This document shows, piece after piece, positions 1-8,720 of a stretch of 64,000 nucleotides of DNA. The stretch comes from Winogradskyella undariae. Its GTDB lineage: Bacteria; Bacteroidota; Bacteroidia; Flavobacteriales; Flavobacteriaceae. The translations under genes were made by a program, and so were the position numbers. The DNA lies in the NCBI RefSeq assembly GCF_013285155.1, contig NZ_JABTEL010000001.1:186001-250000 (forward strand), given 5' to 3'. The notes beneath the pieces were generated by a model, which was not told the origin of the DNA, searched no databases, and saw only the letters and a program-made list of their open reading frames with translations. How positions within the stretch are numbered: position 1 is the first letter of the stretch; every line of letters begins with the position of its first letter.

Positions 1-178
1 AACGTTTCATAGAAATTTAATTCATTTTAGAAAATACCATTAATCTATGTAATGTGGTCAGTCAACGTGCTAAGACTTAGGCTTAACGAAATAAAATATA
101 TAGAATTAAACTATCTCTTACTTTTGACCCATGATCGTTTGGTTGATGATTAAGTATAGTTAGTTAATTGAGTTTTGA

Positions 179-207
179 GGCAAAAGAGAAATCTTTTGCC
201 TTTTTTT
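179..207 (+). terminator. Rho-independent terminator
   Basis: Nine-bp stem GGCAAAAGA/TCTTTTGCC closed by a GAAA tetraloop and followed by seven T. It faces plus, so it probably ends a gene that starts before the window. The same hairpin with one compensated base pair recurs at 2994. Confidence 0.85.
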
Positions 208-243
208 ATTCCCTTATTTTTCAATATGCAAAGGGTACGAAAA

Positions 244-334
244 ACCATTCGTCGACAGTAAATAGTGTTTTGGCGTTCAATCGATTGTGTCAATCGAATA
301 TTAAAAGAAAACACGTGTTAAGAGGTTAATTTTG
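244..334 (+). promoter_or_regulatory. Candidate LytTR-type activator sites and -7 box for the T9SS protein
   Basis: Half-site CATTCGTCGACAG starts at 246. Related but weaker copies follow at 267 and 288 (TGTCAATCGAATA), which is 21-bp periodicity. The -7 box TAATTTTG is at 327-334. The last copy lies 43 bp from the TTTG, matching the proximal copy at the other four sites (43-44 bp), so 246 looks like an extra upstream repeat. Assignment to LytTR is inference; the repeats and spacing are seen directly. Confidence 0.55.
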
Positions 335-360
335 CGTCATAATCTAATAATGCCCAGACT

Positions 361-2961
361 ATGAAACCAATTTACACTTTTAAAAATCAATTACTTGCTA
401 TTGGAATAGCTTTAATGAGCTTCGCTGTAAAAGCACAAGATGTGCCTTTTAATTGTGATTTTAACGCATATTTATTTCAATACAATGATGTTTATGCGAT
501 TGATTTAGCTTCAGGTAATTCTTATCAAGTGGCAGAAGATGTTACACCTGGTAATATTAATGCAACAGCATACAATCCTGCTGATGGATTTATTTGGGGA
601 TCATTATCGTCACCAACTAAATCTATTGTTAAAATAGGTAAAGATTTTAGTACAACAACATATTATATAGATGAGTTACCTTCAAGCAATCGTTATGTTG
701 GTGATATTAGTTCGGCGGGTGTCTATTATTTAAAAGGTGGTGGAACTTCATATTATAAAATAGATCTCAACCCAGAGTCAGAGAATTATACACAATATCA
801 GTCAACAGAAACATTGTCTCAAAATATAAGTATTCATGATTGGGCTTTTAATTCAGTAGATGGTCAATTATATGCTGTAGAGAAAAATACAAATATCTTA
901 TATCGTATTAATCCAGAGACAGGTGTAGTAAGTGCTTTAGGTGTTGTGCCAATTATATCTGGTTTAACTTATACTTATGGTGCAGTTTATTTTGATAATG
1001 AAGGACGTTTTTATATTTCAGCAAATCAAACAGGAACTATATATGCTATTCAGGCAGTACAAGATTTAAATGGTATTAATGTTATAGAGTCTAACTTATT
1101 TGCTTTTGGGCCATCTAGCTCAAGTAATGATGGTGCACGTTGCCCAACAGCACCAGTTTTACAAGAAATTTGTGATAATGGTATTGATGATGATGGTGAT
1201 GGACTTATTGATTGTGAAGATCCTTCTTGTTCTGGTTTTGGATTATGCGATGTCATTGAAACATCAATTTCTAGTTCTAATTCAGGCGGATTAGAGAGTA
1301 ATAGTAGGTTATCTGAGCAAATTAATGCACGTAACTTTAAAAGAGCAAAAACAGGATATAAATTTAATGCAGCGAGAGCTAAACGTGTTTCTAAAACAAC
1401 AAGTTATGCTAAGAGTAATTTAGATTCTGGTTTTACATTGCAAGATTTTGTGCCATTAACAAGCATTAATGAAGATGAAGCTATAGAAGCATCACCATCA
1501 GACTTAATAGGTATTACAAATGCAACGGAAATCTATGCCGTAGATTATATGAAGAATAATAGTTCTGTAGCTTCAGTTTTAGCTTTAAAAACAGAAAATG
1601 GTGTTTATGAGCATACCAAATATATCTGTGATCGTTTATTAGGGGGGGAGTTAATAACCGTAAATACTATAGAGATAAATGAGCAACAATTTATAAAATC
1701 TATCATTAAAAATGAAGATGGTACTTATGAGTTTGTATTAAGTTTGTCTGCCAAAGTAGTAAATGATGAAGCAAATTTTGCTATAGAAAGCCATTGGAAT
1801 TTAGGTCAATATGAAGAAAACGTAACATTCTATAATTTTCAAATATGGTCTAATACAATTGATGATTTGTACATCTTAGGGCAAGAGGTTCTAAATTTAT
1901 TAGATATAGAAAAACCAATTACAAGTTATAATAATTCTACACCACCAACTGTGTTTGTTAGAAAAGGAAGTTATACTAATGGGGCATTAGATTTACAAAT
2001 TGTGAATACTAATGGTACAGAGAGTGTAACTTTAGATGCGGGCTATAGAGTTACAGAAACAGAAGACTTCGGAAACCTTAATTCTACAATAAATCTTAAT
2101 GGTAATTATATTACTAATGTATCTGTAGATACAGGGAATCTTTTTGATATAGGGTTTAGAATCGGTGACGGTATTGCTACACCAGACGATTTATTTATGT
2201 CTGATGGTCCTTGGGGAATTGATGCCTCACAAGAAGGAACAGTAGTGGGGCTTTATAACGTAACAACTAATGATTATAGCTTTGATTCTACAAGTTTTCC
2301 AATAGAACGTAATGTAGAGTTAAATGCAACGATCAGTACATACGTTGCCGCTTATAGAGCATTAACTCCACGATTTAAAGCTGTAGATGTTACGGATTAC
2401 AGTAGTTTTCAATTAAGTGCAAAAGGTACTGGTAATTTAGAAATCACTTTTGTAAAAGAAAGTATTACCAATTGGGAAGAACAATATAAAGCAACAATAG
2501 TATTAACAAACGAGTTTCAAGAATATACAATTAATATAGAAGACCTACAAAATAATAGTGATAATGAAGTAGAATTAAATGATGTTGTAACCATCGTGTT
2601 TACAATGGTTGCAGAGAATGGAATAACAGTATCTAAAGAGATGCACTTGAGTAACCTACGATTCTCAGAAACTAGTGCCTTATCTGTAATAGATTATAGT
2701 ACAGATAAAAATTTATTAAAAGTGTCCCCAAACCCTATGACAACCCATGCAACAGTTACTTTCTCTGCTAATTATAGCGAATTAGTGCAGTTTGTAATCT
2801 ATGACCAAACTGGTAAAGTAGTTTACACAGCAGAGCATAAAGTGACATCAGGAGCAAACAGTATTAATGTTAACAGAGATAACTTAAGTTCAGGCTTATA
2901 TTTCTGTAAAATTATTAGTAATCAGTTTGATTTTGAAACCTTTAAATTAATAGTGAAATAA
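361..2961 (+). CDS. T9SS-secreted surface protein with beta-propeller-like N-terminus
   Basis: A signal peptide ends at about residue 25 (hydrophobic run then VKAQ). Residues about 30-260 look like a propeller domain of the DUF6923 type, with recurring Y-A-I/W-G segments and text such as YRINPETG. Around 268-290 is a MopE-like acidic loop, DNGIDDDGDGLIDCEDPSC, which probably binds calcium. The middle is repetitive and Asn/Thr-rich without a domain I can name. The last ~80 residues are a type A T9SS sorting domain (SPNP, a YDQTGKVV segment, SGLYFCKI, final LIVK). The protein is therefore exported and either anchored on the cell surface or released. It stands alone between two matching terminators. 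Its promoter carries the repeated activator motif shared with the exopolysaccharide genes, which suggests a role in the matrix or in adhesion. Exact function unknown. Confidence 0.85.
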   Translation: MKPIYTFKNQLLAIGIALMSFAVKAQDVPFNCDFNAYLFQYNDVYAIDLASGNSYQVAEDVTPGNINATAYNPADGFIWGSLSSPTKSIVKIGKDFSTTTYYIDELPSSNRYVGDISSAGVYYLKGGGTSYYKIDLNPESENYTQYQSTETLSQNISIHDWAFNSVDGQLYAVEKNTNILYRINPETGVVSALGVVPIISGLTYTYGAVYFDNEGRFYISANQTGTIYAIQAVQDLNGINVIESNLFAFGPSSSSNDGARCPTAPVLQEICDNGIDDDGDGLIDCEDPSCSGFGLCDVIETSISSSNSGGLESNSRLSEQINARNFKRAKTGYKFNAARAKRVSKTTSYAKSNLDSGFTLQDFVPLTSINEDEAIEASPSDLIGITNATEIYAVDYMKNNSSVASVLALKTENGVYEHTKYICDRLLGGELITVNTIEINEQQFIKSIIKNEDGTYEFVLSLSAKVVNDEANFAIESHWNLGQYEENVTFYNFQIWSNTIDDLYILGQEVLNLLDIEKPITSYNNSTPPTVFVRKGSYTNGALDLQIVNTNGTESVTLDAGYRVTETEDFGNLNSTINLNGNYITNVSVDTGNLFDIGFRIGDGIATPDDLFMSDGPWGIDASQEGTVVGLYNVTTNDYSFDSTSFPIERNVELNATISTYVAAYRALTPRFKAVDVTDYSSFQLSAKGTGNLEITFVKESITNWEEQYKATIVLTNEFQEYTINIEDLQNNSDNEVELNDVVTIVFTMVAENGITVSKEMHLSNLRFSETSALSVIDYSTDKNLLKVSPNPMTTHATVTFSANYSELVQFVIYDQTGKVVYTAEHKVTSGANSINVNRDNLSSGLYFCKIISNQFDFETFKLIVK

Positions 2962-2993
2962 CCCTAAACTAATTTTAATTTCCCCCTATGTAA

Positions 2994-3020
2994 GGCAAAA
3001 GCGAAAGCTTTTGCCTTTTT
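2994..3020 (+). terminator. Rho-independent terminator
   Basis: Stem GGCAAAAGC/GCTTTTGCC with a GAAA loop and a T5 tract, 33 bp after the stop of the secreted protein. It is identical to the hairpin at 179 except for the loop-closing pair, which is C-G here and A-T there. Confidence 0.9.
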
Positions 3021-3190
3021 TATTGGTTAGGATTTTAATCATATTTTCATGAGGTGTTTGCTTTGATGTTAAAAATATAATTAGATAAACTAAGTAAATA
3101 ATATGGGTATTATTAATATTTGCATTCAGATGTTATATATGATTTTTGATATTACACCAACTAAATTAAAATTATTGAATAAATTGATTT

Positions 3191-3766
3191 ATGAAAACTG
3201 AAAAATAGAAAATGCTTTCAGGAGAATTATATGATGCTTCAGATAAAAAATTAACCAAAAGAAAGGTTAAATGCAAGGTTGTTATTAAAAAAAATGATCT
3301 TGTAGAAAACCAAGAAGAAAAAAATAGCTATCTTTTAGAAGAATTATTGCCTCATAAAGGAAAGAATTTATTTATATAAACGCCTTTTTATTGTGATTAC
3401 GGAACTAACATTGAGCTAGGAGAAGATGTCTATTTTAATTGTGTTGTTCTCGATGTAATGAAAGTTGTTATAGGTTCAAGAACATTAATTGGCCCTAATG
3501 TTCAAATATATACAGCAACGCATCCAATGAATTATAAAGAACGTTCTTCTGGGCTTGAATTTGGAAAAGCTATTAGTATTGGAGAAGATGTTTGGATTGG
3601 TGGTGCTGTTGTAATTTGTCCAGGAGTTACAATTGAAAATAGAACAATTATAGGAGCCGGAAGTGTGGTGACTAAAGATATTCCTTCAAGTGTTTTTGCA
3701 GCAGGAAATCCTTGTAAGGTTTTAAGAAAATCAGAGCAGAATACATGTGAAAACATATATAATTAA
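3191..3766 (+). pseudogene. maa: Maltose O-acetyltransferase, interrupted by two stop codons
   Basis: One reading frame from ATG 3191 encodes a recognisable maltose/galactoside acetyltransferase of the left-handed beta-helix (hexapeptide) family: MKTEK-stop-KMLSGELYDASD, then FYCDYG, GPNVQIYTATHPM, WIGG, GAGSVVTKDIP and AGNPCKVLR. TAG at 3206-3208 and TAA at 3377-3379 interrupt it, and there is no frameshift. Family members usually have Glu or similar residues at both places. About two residues also seem to be missing before NCVVLD. The catalytic His (THP) is intact. Translation could restart at ATG 3212 or, after the second stop, at 3458 (102 residues), but neither product would be a full enzyme. 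Looks like recent decay by point mutation; a sequencing error at two separate stops is less likely. Confidence 0.8.
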
Positions 3767-3873
3767 TTGCTTATAAGTTAATTATGAGGTTTTTTTTGGA
3801 ATTTTATGTTCAATATTATTCTGCTAAATAAGTTGTTCTAAAACCTAATCTAGCCTAATATAAATAGAAAGTT

Positions 3874-5937
3874 TTAGTTTCTCTTAAAAACCGCCTTCTT
3901 CAAAAATAACCATTTAAAACGTAAACCAATTTCAGTAAATGTAAAACCAGCAGCAGTTGCAGAAGCAATGTTACTTCGGGTTCCGTATAGATTTAATAAA
4001 CTACGCTCAGAGAATTTATAACCAAAAGCACCTTGTATTCTGTAAGCCGTTATTTTAGCATCATCTTCAATATATTGGTAACCAAAAGCTGCCGTTGCAT
4101 TGTAAAACCATTCTTTAGGTTTTGCAGCTGCTTCATCTTTAATGAGGTTTATAAATATTTCGTAATTATGAAATTTCTCAGGACTAAAATATACGGTTGG
4201 TAACTGATCTTTAAACGTAATATATTGGTAGTTAAAGCCAACTTTAAGAGAGGGTTTTGGTAATAAATTATAATATAATGAAGTAAATAACAAGTTTCTT
4301 TTGTTGCCATCATTTTGAGAGGTGTACATTAATTGTGTAAACCAACCTAAGTTAAAATTAGTACCTAAATTATAGTTAGCATAATAATTATTTTGCACCA
4401 ATTCACGGTCTAATAAGTCGGCATTAAAACTTTCAATTTGTCTTTTGTAACCAACATCTAAGGTTTGTAGTTTAAAGGATTTAATATTAAAAGAAAGATC
4501 TGTTAAAAGCTGTGTGTAATCATCAGATTCTGTGTTTGCAGAAGTCATACCTGCTGTACCTTTAAATGTGATGCTTGGTATAAATTTATAAGATAATCCT
4601 AAAGAAATATTATTAGAGGTTGCGCTATTGTCTGTAATGGTGTTATTGGTAGTTCTGTAGTTATAATTACCGAGTATAGCTACTTTTGTAGATAAAGGAA
4701 AGACCACGTTACTATTAAATGAATAAGCTTTGTTGTCTCCATTATCAAAAGTATGTGCTGCTTTAGATTCTAAAGTAGGAGCAAAGCTATTGTTTAATTT
4801 ATTTATAAAGTTTGTAGCATCTTTTTGGTTGTCGTAAAATTTTAAGGTGTTCTCTGCTGAGGTATAAGCTTCATCTATGTAGCCTAATGCCTTTAGTACA
4901 TTGGCTTTTCCTAGGTTACCATCAAAAGACGTACTGTCGTTTTCTAATATTTGGTTGTAATCGGTTAAACTCTTTTTAAAATTACTCTTATATATATTTA
5001 AAGTCGCACGTAGGGCTAAAACCCAGTTTTTGTTTGGGTTCTCAATAATTAATGTGTCAATTAAATTTGTTGCTGCTTTAAACTTCTTGTTCCAGATTAA
5101 AGCCTGTCCATAACGCTCTGTGGTTTGTTTAATAATATTTTGATCTGTGTTGTCATTTAAACTATTAAAAGCTTCAGTACTAATACTAAGTGCTTTCTTT
5201 TCTTTGCCATTTAAATGTTCTACCAAAGCTAAACCATTTAATGCTATGATTTTGTGTTCTGGTTGTTCTGCTAATCGATTGTACATGATTTTTGCACTCT
5301 CTAGCTTATTCCATATTAAATAGAGATTAGCTAAGTTTAATAAGGTGTCTTTATCATCTCCATATAACTCAAGGTTTTTGGTTAAAAGAATTTCGGCTTT
5401 ATCATAATTTTGTGCTTGTTGGTTTTGGTAAGCATAACCTAAATAGATATACTTTTTAGAGACTAAAGCATTTGGGTTTCCTGGTGAAACGTCTAAGGCT
5501 TTATTTACCATAGTTAAAGCATCTTCATATTCCTTTAAGTTAGAAAGTGTATTTGCAAAACCTAATAGTGCAGCAAAACTCTTTGGATCTTCAGTAACTA
5601 AACCTTTATAGTAAACTTTAGCATCAGTAAAATTGCTATTCCATAATAAAGACTCTCCGTAATTTAGTTTTACTTCAAAATCATTTGGGTAATCTGCGAG
5701 TAACGCTGTAAATAATAAATTAGCCTCTGCTGCTTGTCCGTTAAGTCCAATAGCACGACCATAACATAAACGTGCCGTTTTATTGTTTGGAAAGTCTTCT
5801 AATATTGTACTAAAGAAAGATTCAGCTTTATTATATTTTCCTGTTTCTAGGTAAGTAAAACCTTCTTTCATATCTTGAGCAGTGGCGCTAAAAACGATGA
5901 AAAATAAGCTGATATTAATAAGTGATTTTAATGTCAT
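3874..5937 (-). CDS. TPR outer-membrane protein with C-terminal beta-barrel (YaiO-like)
   Basis: I chose the ATG at 5937 because it begins directly with a signal peptide (TLKSLINISLFFIVFSATA, then Q); an upstream ATG at 5964 would add nine residues. Residues about 20-380 are tandem TPR motifs (YLETGKYNKAESFF, YGESLLWNSNF, LANTLSNLKEYEDAL, LANLYLIWNKLESA). The last ~270 residues are alternating aromatic beta-strands resembling the YaiO/BcsC-type barrel (LGLSYKFIPSITFKG, FNYQYITFKDQ). This TPR-plus-barrel layout is that of polysaccharide export proteins such as PelB, AlgK/E and BcsC. The gene is divergent from a flippase and a GT4, which supports export of a polymer across the outer membrane. 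Export role is inferred from architecture and neighbours. Confidence 0.75.
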   Translation of the reverse strand: MTLKSLINISLFFIVFSATAQDMKEGFTYLETGKYNKAESFFSTILEDFPNNKTARLCYGRAIGLNGQAAEANLLFTALLADYPNDFEVKLNYGESLLWNSNFTDAKVYYKGLVTEDPKSFAALLGFANTLSNLKEYEDALTMVNKALDVSPGNPNALVSKKYIYLGYAYQNQQAQNYDKAEILLTKNLELYGDDKDTLLNLANLYLIWNKLESAKIMYNRLAEQPEHKIIALNGLALVEHLNGKEKKALSISTEAFNSLNDNTDQNIIKQTTERYGQALIWNKKFKAATNLIDTLIIENPNKNWVLALRATLNIYKSNFKKSLTDYNQILENDSTSFDGNLGKANVLKALGYIDEAYTSAENTLKFYDNQKDATNFINKLNNSFAPTLESKAAHTFDNGDNKAYSFNSNVVFPLSTKVAILGNYNYRTTNNTITDNSATSNNISLGLSYKFIPSITFKGTAGMTSANTESDDYTQLLTDLSFNIKSFKLQTLDVGYKRQIESFNADLLDRELVQNNYYANYNLGTNFNLGWFTQLMYTSQNDGNKRNLLFTSLYYNLLPKPSLKVGFNYQYITFKDQLPTVYFSPEKFHNYEIFINLIKDEAAAKPKEWFYNATAAFGYQYIEDDAKITAYRIQGAFGYKFSERSLLNLYGTRSNIASATAAGFTFTEIGLRFKWLFLKKAVFKRN

Positions 5938-5982
5938 AATCTCTGTGTAATTTTCTAATTGCAAGTTACGGTGTTATAGTTT

Positions 5983-6053
5983 GTCATTCACCTACAGCAA
6001 CTTGCCATCCGTCGAAATATACAGAACATACACGGAAATACGTGAGATATTTG
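5983..6053 (+). promoter_or_regulatory. Candidate LytTR-type direct repeat and -7 box for the flippase
   Basis: CATTCACCTACAG at 5985 and CATCCGTCGAAAT at 6006 form direct repeats exactly 21 bp apart. A -7-like GATATTTG follows at 6046-6053. The first half-site lies 65 bp and the second 44 bp upstream of the TTTG, the geometry seen at the four other sites. The region is shared with the divergent TPR gene, but the orientation fits the flippase. Confidence 0.6.
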
Positions 6054-6082
6054 TGTCAGATTTAAACGAATACTAGTTAAAA

Positions 6083-7348
6083 ATGAAGCAATTATTAGCA
6101 GCAATCAAATCAAGAAAGATAACACCAGAGCAACTGTTTATGGTAAGTGTTTTAGCTGTAAATGGAGGTAATTATTTATATAATCTTATATTAGGAAGGG
6201 TGCTTGGACCAACCGAATTTGCTGATGCTGCCGTATTAATAACTTTTTTATTGGTGCTGTCTTTTATGGCGATGACGTTTCAATTGGTTACCGCAAAATT
6301 CTCTGTGTTATTTGAAAATAATGTCTTTAAAAACTTCATTGCTAAAACTTATCAGCAAGCATTTTTAGTAGGAGTTATATTAGGAGTTTTAATCATTATT
6401 TTTTCGTCGCAGTTAAAAACAGTTTTTAACACATCTTCTTCTATGATGTTTGTTATTTTTGGTTGCGGTGTGCCTTTATATTTTTTAATGAGTGTTAATA
6501 GAGGAGCGTTTCAGGGTAAAAAAGCTTACAAGTCTTTATCTATAACCTATCAAAGTGAAATGTTAAGCCGATTGTTAATTACATTGGGTTTAATCTTTTT
6601 ATTCAATATACAATCATCAGCGGTCATTGCTATTGGCATTGTGTTGTCTTTTGTGTTCGGAATGTTTCCTTTCAAAACTAAAAATATCAATTTTAAAAAG
6701 TCGCAAGCTCTAGCTTTAGATGATAGCAAACAGATTAAAAACTTCTTTTTGTTAACGGCATTTTACGAGCTTACACAAATCATAATCAATAATAGTGATA
6801 TCTTACTGGTAAAACATTATTTTGAATCTTACGAAGCTGGTTTATACGCCTCATTAGCCTTAATAGGTAGAATTGTATATTTCATAGCTTGGATGTTTGT
6901 AATGTTATTGTTACCTGCAGTAGTAGAGTTGAAGAAAGAAGGTAAAGAAACGGCTTCTGTATTATTTAAATATGTAGGTTATATTGGTGTTATTTCAATT
7001 ATTATCGTTTTAACATGTTTAAGTTTTCCAGAGTTAATTATAAATATACTTTTTGGAGAACAATATATTTCTATGGCTCCTTTATTATGGAAATATGCCA
7101 TTGCTACCTCGATGTTTGCTATTTCTAACATCTTCGCTTATTACTATCTGTCTTTAGATAAATACGTGCCAGTAATCATTTCTGGAGTCTTTGGGATGCT
7201 CCAAATGCTATTAGTAGTCTTTTTTCATGATAGTTTAGAACAGGTAGTGCACATGCAAATTATAGCAATGATTTCATTGTTAATCATACAGTTAGTGTTT
7301 TTTAAGATTGAAATAGCAACACAGCAAAAGGTTTTGTCTAAAGAATAA
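6083..7348 (+). CDS. Polysaccharide flippase of the MOP superfamily (Wzx/PelG-like)
   Basis: A 421-residue polytopic protein with about 12 hydrophobic segments from residue ~20 to the end, and no other domain. The start (VLAVNGGNYLYNLILGRVLGPTEFADAAVLIT) is the typical first-helix signature of MOP flippases, with the LG.R.LGP.E.G-like pattern. Such proteins move lipid-linked sugars or polymer intermediates across the inner membrane. It is followed after ~110 bp by a GT4 and faces the TPR/beta-barrel gene, so it is likely the inner-membrane translocation step of this exopolysaccharide locus. It has its own promoter with the repeated activator motif. Substrate unknown. Confidence 0.8.
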   Translation: MKQLLAAIKSRKITPEQLFMVSVLAVNGGNYLYNLILGRVLGPTEFADAAVLITFLLVLSFMAMTFQLVTAKFSVLFENNVFKNFIAKTYQQAFLVGVILGVLIIIFSSQLKTVFNTSSSMMFVIFGCGVPLYFLMSVNRGAFQGKKAYKSLSITYQSEMLSRLLITLGLIFLFNIQSSAVIAIGIVLSFVFGMFPFKTKNINFKKSQALALDDSKQIKNFFLLTAFYELTQIIINNSDILLVKHYFESYEAGLYASLALIGRIVYFIAWMFVMLLLPAVVELKKEGKETASVLFKYVGYIGVISIIIVLTCLSFPELIINILFGEQYISMAPLLWKYAIATSMFAISNIFAYYYLSLDKYVPVIISGVFGMLQMLLVVFFHDSLEQVVHMQIIAMISLLIIQLVFFKIEIATQQKVLSKE

Positions 7349-7349
7349 T

Positions 7350-7419
7350 TCCATTCGTCTATAGTAAAAGTCGTCCCAACGAAAGTGATGATTTTTAGAG
7401 AAATAAAACATGAAATTTG
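7350..7419 (+). promoter_or_regulatory. Candidate LytTR-type direct repeat and -7 box for the GT4
   Basis: CATTCGTCTATAG starts at 7352 and a weaker second half-site GTCCCAACGAAAG is 21 bp further at 7373. The -7-like GAAATTTG is at 7412-7419. The distance from the first half-site to TTTG is 64 bp and from the second 43 bp. The site lies between the flippase stop and the glycosyltransferase start, so the GT4 has its own promoter of the same class. Confidence 0.6.
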
Positions 7420-7457
7420 CATTGTAATTAATCAAAACATTTAAAACTTACCTCATT

Positions 7458-8675
7458 ATGAAATTAGCTATTGTTACCGCATATCCACCTAGTAAAGTCA
7501 CTCTAAACGAGTATGCTTACCATTTAGTAAAGCAGTTTAGACAAAAGGAAGCGGTTACAGAACTAATTTTATTAACAGATAAAACTGAAGGTGCTAAGGA
7601 TATCGAATTTACTGAGCAAGGCTGTAAAATAACAGTCAAAGAATGTTGGTCTTTTAACAGTTATAAAAATATATTTTCAGTAACTAAAGCTATTAATGTT
7701 ACAAAACCAGATGCTGTATTATTCAACTTACAGTTTATGAAATTTGGCGATAAAAAAGTAGCAGCAGCTTTAGGATTAATGTTGCCATGGGTTTGTAAGT
7801 TAAAAAAGATTCCTAATATCGTTTTATTACATAATATTCTTGAAGAAGTAGATTTAGGAAGTGCTGGTTTTACATCAAATAAGTTAATGCAGAAAATTTA
7901 CGGATTTATCGGAACTAGTTTAACAAGGCTTATTTTACAAGCCGATACAGTAGCGGTAACAATGCAGAAATATGTAAATGTTTTAGAGATAAAATATTTA
8001 TCACCTAATATAAAATTGATACCTCATGGTACTTTTGAAATTGCGGAAGAACCAAGCTATAATTTACCAAAAGGGCCGATGCAAATTATGACCTTCGGGA
8101 AGTTTGGGACTTATAAAAAAGTGGAAGGAATGATCGAAGCAGTAGAATTAGTTAGAGCTAAAACAGGATTAGATTTAGAAGTTGTTATTGCAGGAACAGA
8201 TAATCCAAATGTTCCAGGATATTTAGCTAAAGTACAAGAGGTTTATAAACATGTTCCTCAGGTAAGATTTACAGGTTATGTTGAAGAACACGAGGTACCA
8301 ACCTTATTTAACGAAAGTGCGGTAGTTGTATTTCCTTACACATCGACTACAGGAAGCTCGGGTGTTTTACACCAAGCCGGAAGTTACGGAAAAGCTGTTG
8401 TAATGCCAGATTTAGGGGACTTAGCTTTGCTAGTACAAGATGAAGGTTATAGAGGTGAGTTTTTTGAACCAACGAGTATTGAAAGTTTAGCATCTGCCAT
8501 AGAGGCTATTGTAACCGATGAAGTTTATAGGTTACAACTTTCTAAAATTAATTATGAAGCTGCAACAGCACATCCAATGTCGCAAATAGCAGATATGTAT
8601 TTAGAAACTTTTTCAGACATTATTGCTAAAAAAGAGCATAGTTCAATGGCTGTTAACACAACTGTGATTAAGTAA
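7458..8675 (+). CDS. GT4-family glycosyltransferase
   Basis: A soluble 405-residue GT-B protein. The N-terminal Rossmann half begins KLAIVTAYPPSKVTLNEYAYH, as in glycogen-synthase-like GT4 enzymes. The C-terminal half (from about residue 210) carries the donor-site region: MTFGKFGTYKKVEGMIEAVE, VVIAGTDNPN, VRFTGYVEEHEVPTLFNES, then VVFPYTSTTGSSGVLHQAGSYGKAVVMPDLGDL. The usual E-x7-E donor motif is altered: TTGSSGVLHQAG stands where GxxE is common, which also occurs in some true GT4s. It acts in the cytoplasm, adding sugars to the growing exopolysaccharide, comparable in position to PelF. Donor and linkage cannot be told from sequence. Confidence 0.8.
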   Translation: MKLAIVTAYPPSKVTLNEYAYHLVKQFRQKEAVTELILLTDKTEGAKDIEFTEQGCKITVKECWSFNSYKNIFSVTKAINVTKPDAVLFNLQFMKFGDKKVAAALGLMLPWVCKLKKIPNIVLLHNILEEVDLGSAGFTSNKLMQKIYGFIGTSLTRLILQADTVAVTMQKYVNVLEIKYLSPNIKLIPHGTFEIAEEPSYNLPKGPMQIMTFGKFGTYKKVEGMIEAVELVRAKTGLDLEVVIAGTDNPNVPGYLAKVQEVYKHVPQVRFTGYVEEHEVPTLFNESAVVVFPYTSTTGSSGVLHQAGSYGKAVVMPDLGDLALLVQDEGYRGEFFEPTSIESLASAIEAIVTDEVYRLQLSKINYEAATAHPMSQIADMYLETFSDIIAKKEHSSMAVNTTVIK

Positions 8676-8720
8676 CTTATACTTCCTAAAATAGAAATAC
8701 TTCATGTTAAATGATAAATA

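Larger units (their letters stand above)
1..360. other. Intergenic region with no recognisable gene
   Basis: I see no coding sequence in this stretch. It holds a rho-independent terminator (179-207) that probably ends a gene lying left of the window. It also holds the upstream control region of the secreted protein at 361, with several TCGTC/ATCGA-type half-sites and a -7 element, described separately. Confidence 0.6.
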
